DNA from: an uncultured Lachnospiraceae bacterium
GTDB lineage: Bacteria; Bacillota; Clostridia; Lachnospirales; Lachnospiraceae
Assembly: GCA_947591155.1 (NCBI GenBank)
Contig: CANQDA010000004.1
Coordinates: 1 to 64,000, forward strand
Direction: 5' to 3'
Length of the DNA stretch: 64,000 nucleotides
Made by a program: the position numbers and the translations under genes. Shown here piece after piece: positions 60,119 through 64,000 of the stretch; position 1 is the stretch's first letter, and the number at the start of each line of letters is the position of its first letter. The notes beneath the pieces were generated by a model. That model made no database searches. It worked only from the letters and a program-made list of their open reading frames with translations, and was not told the DNA's origin.

Positions 60119-62656
60119 ATGGAACAGAAACAGGAACAGAAGGTACGGATCTCGGTCCGAAACCTCGTGGAATTTATTCTGCGCTCGGGCGATATTGACA
60201 ACCGTAGGGGCGCGTTCGCCCAGAAGGAGGCCATGCAGGAGGGCAGCCGCATTCACCGGAAAATACAGGGGCGGATGGGCAGCGGCTATCAGGCGGAGGT
60301 GCCTCTCTCTTTTGACGTGCCTGCGAACAGTTTTGTGCTTACGGTCGAGGGACGCGCGGACGGGATCTTCCGGATGGACGACACAATGCGCGCTGAGCGC
60401 GGCGTACTCTGGAGCCGCGACGAGAAAGAGTGGATCGCGAAAAAACGCGGCGATGAGGGTGATGTGGACGTGCAGATACCGGTGGACAGCGCTGTGCAGG
60501 AACAGCACCGGGCGGATGTATACGTCGATGAGATCAAGGGCGTCTACCGCGACGTCACTTTTCTCCGTGAGCCCGTGTCGGTGCATCTCGCGCAGGCGAA
60601 GTGTTATGCCTACATCTACGGCAGGCAGAAGGGACTGGACTGCATCGGCGTGCAGATGACCTACTGCAATATGGAGACGGAGGAGATCCGGCGGTTCCGG
60701 GAGGAGTATTCCGTGGAGAAGCTCGGCGCGTGGTTCGGTGCTGTGGTCATGGAGTATCAGAAATGGGCGAAGCTGGAGCTTGAATGGAAGGAGACGCGGC
60801 AGGCGTCGATCAAGGGACTGGAGTTTCCCTTCCCTTGGCGCGAGGGACAGAAGAATGTGGCGTCGTCGGTGTACCGGACGATGCTGCGGAAGAAGAAGCT
60901 GTTTATTCAGGCGCCGACCGGGACGGGCAAGACGCTCTCGACGGTCTTCCCAGCCGTGAAAGCGGTGGGGGAGGGTCTGGCCGATCGTATCTTTTACGCG
61001 ACGGCGAAGACGGTCACGCGAACGGTCGCGGAGGAGGCGTACGCGATCCTGCGCGGGCGGGGATTGCGCATGAAGACCGTGACGCTGACGGCGAAGGAGA
61101 AGATCTGCTTTACCGGGGAGGCGGAGTGCAACCCGGACGCCTGTCCGTACGCGAAGGGACATTTCGACCGCGTGAACGACGCGGTGTTTGAATTTATCTC
61201 AACCGGCGAGGTCTTCGACCGTCCGGCGATCGAGGCGCAGGCGGAAAAGTGGCAGGTCTGTCCGTTTGAGTTCGGACTGGACGTATCGCTGTGGGCGGAT
61301 GTGATCATCTGCGATTACAATTATATCTTCGACCCCCGCGCGAAGTTGAAGCGTTTTTTCGGCGAGGGCGCAAAGGGGGACTACCTGTTCCTGATCGACG
61401 AGGCGCACAACCTCGTGGAGCGCGGACGGGAGATGTTCTCGGCGACGCTCGTCAAGGAGGATTTTCTGGAGCTGAGAAAGGCGGTGCGGCCGCACAGCCA
61501 GAAGATGGCGCGTGCGCTGGGGCGCTGCAACAACTGGCTTCTCGAGCGCAAGAGAGAATCGGATTCCGGACCGGTGCAGATCCTGCCGGACGTCGGGACA
61601 TTACCGATCTATCTGATGAACTTATGCGGGATCATGGAGGATTTTCTGGAGGATTCCAGAGACGCCGAGGTGAACGAGAAGGTGCTGGAGTTGTATTTCC
61701 TGGCGCGGCGTTTTCTCGACACCTGCGATCTGCTGGGCGAGGATTATGTGGTCTATACGGAGCTTCTGGAAGACGGACGTTTTCAGCTCCGGCTGTTCTG
61801 CGTCGATGTCTCGAAAAATCTGCAGGAATGTCTGGACAAGGGAAAGAGCACGATCTTCTTCTCGGCGACGCTTTTGCCGATCCAATATTACAAAAGTCTG
61901 CTGAGCACGGAAAAGGAAAACTACGCGATCTACGCGCATTCGATCTTTCCGCGGGAGAAACGCTGTGTGATGATCGGGACGGATACGACCAGCCGCTACA
62001 CGAGCCGCGGGGAGCAGGAGTACCGCAAGATGGCGGAGTATGCGTTGCGGCTGATCCTCGCGAAGCGCGGCAATTATATGATCTTTTTTCCGTCGTACCG
62101 TATGATGGAGAAGGTCGCGCAGCAGTTTAGCACTCTGTGTGAAGAACAGGGGGAGGAGATTCGGCTACTGTGTCAGGAGAGCGGCATGAAGGAGGCACAG
62201 CGCGAGGAATTCCTGCGCCAGTTCGAACAGCCGCATGAGCAGGGACTCGCAGGCTTCTGTGTGATGGGAGGGATCTTCGGAGAAGGGATCGATCTGAGAG
62301 GCGAGAGGTTGGTCGGCGCGGTGGTCGTCGGGACCGGCATTCCGCAGATCTGCACCGAGCGTGAGATGCTGAAACAGTTCTACGACAAGCGCGGGGAGGA
62401 CGGTTTTTTCTACGCCTACCTTTGTCCGGGCATGAATAAGGTACTGCAGTCGGCGGGCCGTGTGATCCGCACAGAGGAGGACGAGGGGATCATTCTCCTG
62501 CTCGATGAGCGCTTCTCGGCGGCGCGCTATCGCTCCATGTTTCCGGAGGAGTGGGGAAATCCTGCGCTGTGTACGCTGTCCACCGTGCGCGGGAAGGCGG
62601 AAGAATTCTGGATGGACAGAGAGCAGGACTGCATGGGAAAAAGCAGCACAGGGTAA
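60119..62656 (+). CDS. PD-(D/E)XK nuclease-XPD/DinG-type helicase fusion
   Basis: 845 residues. N-terminal PD-(D/E)XK-like module: EGRADGIF near 81, DEIKG near 141, QAKCYAYIYG near 160, a RecB/Cas4-style arrangement. Then a superfamily 2 helicase of the XPD/DinG group: Walker A APTGTGKT near 266, four cysteines (ICF, ECNP, ACPY, VCPF around 322-385) for a 4Fe-4S cluster, DEAH near 436, and motif VI QSAGRVIR near 780. It should unwind and process DNA in repair. The Shine-Dalgarno is weak, and repeat copy A ends 33 bp upstream. Confidence 0.88.
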   Translation: MEQKQEQKVRISVRNLVEFILRSGDIDNRRGAFAQKEAMQEGSRIHRKIQGRMGSGYQAEVPLSFDVPANSFVLTVEGRADGIFRMDDTMRAERGVLWSRDEKEWIAKKRGDEGDVDVQIPVDSAVQEQHRADVYVDEIKGVYRDVTFLREPVSVHLAQAKCYAYIYGRQKGLDCIGVQMTYCNMETEEIRRFREEYSVEKLGAWFGAVVMEYQKWAKLELEWKETRQASIKGLEFPFPWREGQKNVASSVYRTMLRKKKLFIQAPTGTGKTLSTVFPAVKAVGEGLADRIFYATAKTVTRTVAEEAYAILRGRGLRMKTVTLTAKEKICFTGEAECNPDACPYAKGHFDRVNDAVFEFISTGEVFDRPAIEAQAEKWQVCPFEFGLDVSLWADVIICDYNYIFDPRAKLKRFFGEGAKGDYLFLIDEAHNLVERGREMFSATLVKEDFLELRKAVRPHSQKMARALGRCNNWLLERKRESDSGPVQILPDVGTLPIYLMNLCGIMEDFLEDSRDAEVNEKVLELYFLARRFLDTCDLLGEDYVVYTELLEDGRFQLRLFCVDVSKNLQECLDKGKSTIFFSATLLPIQYYKSLLSTEKENYAIYAHSIFPREKRCVMIGTDTTSRYTSRGEQEYRKMAEYALRLILAKRGNYMIFFPSYRMMEKVAQQFSTLCEEQGEEIRLLCQESGMKEAQREEFLRQFEQPHEQGLAGFCVMGGIFGEGIDLRGERLVGAVVVGTGIPQICTEREMLKQFYDKRGEDGFFYAYLCPGMNKVLQSAGRVIRTEEDEGIILLLDERFSAARYRSMFPEEWGNPALCTLSTVRGKAEEFWMDREQDCMGKSSTG

Positions 62657-62851
62657 GGCAAGTGAGTTTTCCGCATACAGCCCGGTGACATTAGTGGGGG
62701 GCGCCTTCTGTCGAAAAAGGTCAGGAGATATTGTAATATTTGAAAGAATCCGTTATAATGAGGACAATGCGGAGATTTCGGTGGATTTTCCGCGGCAGGA
62801 GAAGGCCGCATGCGGACGTGTATTACGATCAATCATCAGGAGTGGAATCAA

Positions 62852-63553
62852 ATGAGTAATAAACTTTCAACAAATAAGAAAAAACAGCCAAAGAAGAAAT
62901 CCGGCATGGGAATGATCTGGCTCACGCTGATCGGAGTCGTTGTGATCGTCGGGATCCTCGCGTTTGTGATCCTGAATCAGCCGCCCGAAGAGCAGGGCGC
63001 GGGAAATACGGGAGACGCCGGAGAGGCTGAGTCAGAGATCGATTTTTCAAAGATCTCCGGGCCGAGCGTGACGATCTCCGTCAAGGACTACGGGGACATC
63101 AAGCTGAAGCTGGACGAGGAGGCGGCGCCGATCACAGTCGAGAATTTCGTCGGGCTCGTGCAGGACGGCTTTTACGACGGTCTGACCTTCCATCGGATCA
63201 TGGACGGCTTCATGATACAGGGCGGCGATCCGAATGGAAACGGCAGCGGTGGCTCTGGCAAGAATATCAAGGGCGAGTTTTCAAGCAACGGGATAGACAA
63301 TCCCATCTCTCACAAGAGGGGCGTGATCTCGATGGCTCGCTCGAACAATCCGGACAGCGCCAGCAGCCAGTTCTTCATCGTGCAGGCGGACAGCACCTTC
63401 CTGGACGGCGATTACGCGGCTTTCGGCTACGTGACCGAGGGCATGGAGATCGTCGACCAGATCTGCGAAGACGTAGAAGAGGGCGCGAACGGTGCGGTTC
63501 CTCCGGAGGAGCAGCCGGTGATCAAGAGCATTACAGTTGATGACGACAAATAA
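62852..63553 (+). CDS. Membrane-anchored cyclophilin-type peptidyl-prolyl isomerase
   Basis: 233 residues from ATG 62852 (CAGGAGTGG upstream). A Lys-rich N-terminus, one membrane anchor (about 20-43), a Glu/Gly-rich linker and the cyclophilin domain (about 68-230) with FHRIMDGFMIQGGD, the RGVISMAR strand, SSQFFI and FGYVTEGMEIVD. The active-site Arg in FHRI is present. Located on the outer membrane face, it likely assists folding of secreted proteins. Repeat copy B begins 6 bp after its stop. Confidence 0.92.
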   Translation: MSNKLSTNKKKQPKKKSGMGMIWLTLIGVVVIVGILAFVILNQPPEEQGAGNTGDAGEAESEIDFSKISGPSVTISVKDYGDIKLKLDEEAAPITVENFVGLVQDGFYDGLTFHRIMDGFMIQGGDPNGNGSGGSGKNIKGEFSSNGIDNPISHKRGVISMARSNNPDSASSQFFIVQADSTFLDGDYAAFGYVTEGMEIVDQICEDVEEGANGAVPPEEQPVIKSITVDDDK

Positions 63554-63559
63554 ATTCCT

Positions 63560-63903
63560 GTTTAGTTCACATCGGACGGAATCGCACGGTACCCTTCCTG
63601 GGTATTTCCCGTCAAAACCGCAATATCGGCTTTTACAAGGGAAAGCCGATATTGAACGGCTTTGTGCCGGAAAACACCCGGAAATCCCTGCGATTCCTGT
63701 TCGTGAAATGCTGCTGCTTTTCGCATAATCAGCCCGTACAGGTGATTGGCAATGCCTAAGGAAAACTCTGTGAGGCCGTCGGTGCTTAGCAAGCGTCAGC
63801 GCGCTTATGCACCGCTACGTGTCCGAACGGAAGCGGGAGCGGGTTTCTCCGTGGCATTGACCAATCCCTGTAAGGGCGTCCGGATAGCCATAGTAAACTA
63901 AAC
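63560..63903 (+). repeat. 344-bp terminal-inverted-repeat element, copy B
   Basis: Starts GTTTAGTTCAC; ends GTAAACTAAAC. The inverted ends extend outward to CCTGTTTAG/CTAAACAGG. Same length and orientation as copy A with four substitutions, including one in the right terminal repeat and one in the hairpin loop. It fills the gap between the cyclophilin stop and purL, ending 19 bp before the purL start and just before its AGGAGG. Confidence 0.9.
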
Positions 63904-63922
63904 AGGAAGAAGGAGGACCTAC

Positions 63923-64000
63923 ATGAGCAAAGTCAGAAGAGTGTATGTGGAGAAGAAAGAGCAGTTCGCCGTAGCCGCGAAGGGGCTTGCCCACGAGATG
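63923..64000 (+). CDS. purL: Phosphoribosylformylglycinamidine synthase, start only
   Basis: 26 codons before the window ends, opening MSKVRRVYVEKKEQFAVAAK, which matches the N-terminus of the large single-chain PurL type found in Clostridia. ATG 63923 follows AAGGAGGACC. Too short to confirm catalytic residues. Confidence 0.65.
   Translation, partial: MSKVRRVYVEKKEQFAVAAKGLAHEM

Overview
The window looks like the chromosome of a spore-forming Clostridia, most likely a Lachnospiraceae relative. The backbone is GC-rich. It carries the rqcP-yabP-yabQ-divIC-spoIIE-tilS-hpt-ftsH block in the order known from Bacillus, a CotS-like coat kinase, TTG/GTG starts behind strong AGGAGG sites, and several Lachnospiraceae-type small families (Rpn/PD-(D/E)XK transposase, DUF3990, DUF3786). 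No rRNA, tRNA or CRISPR array was recognised.

Layout. 1-2.4 kb: AT-rich accessory island with a DUF262-HNH nuclease and a membrane-anchored partner. 2.4-7.0 kb: housekeeping genes (tyrosine phosphatase, dCMP deaminase, aspS, rplM-rpsI). 7.0-17.3 kb: an integrated element of about 10.3 kb that starts exactly at the 3' end of rpsI. It has an 11-bp core duplication, integrase arm-type repeats, integrase, repressor, primase-helicase, iteron-like repeats, HNH, a TerS-like protein and its own sigma factor, and it resembles a phage satellite or integrated plasmid. 17.3-27.6 kb: rpsI-distal hairpins, a diguanylate cyclase, a translational GTPase fused to an NYN nuclease, a sugar kinase, an acetyltransferase, LarB, a split chromate transporter and a HAD phosphatase. 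27.7-28.5 kb: a type III toxin-antitoxin locus. 28.6-31.8 kb: a LytTR/GHKL two-component system with a second, ATPase-less sensor paralogue. 31.9-42.5 kb: coat kinase, phosphosugar mutase, HU, then the sporulation/division/tilS-ftsH block. 42.5-44.5 kb: Rpn-type transposase gene with an older decayed copy. 44.5-56.8 kb: GH13 amylase, ddl-murF, a second GGDEF protein, pth-mfd and a heptose nucleotidyltransferase-phosphatase fusion. 56.8-64 kb: a minus-strand group (DUF3786, threonine aldolase, putative ADP-ribosyltransferase pair), a nuclease-helicase fusion, a cyclophilin and the start of purL.

A repeat with 11-14 bp terminal inverted repeats occurs three times (two 344-bp copies about 99% identical, one divergent 276-bp copy in the other orientation). 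Each copy sits directly 5' of a gene.

The best leads for undescribed biology are the GTPase-NYN fusion (possible ribosome-rescue or mRNA-cleavage factor), the DUF3990 pair, the DUF262-HNH pair, the ATPase-less sensor next to a complete one, the satellite element with its own sigma factor, and the terminal-inverted-repeat elements. All functions are read from sequence motifs only; no database search was run.
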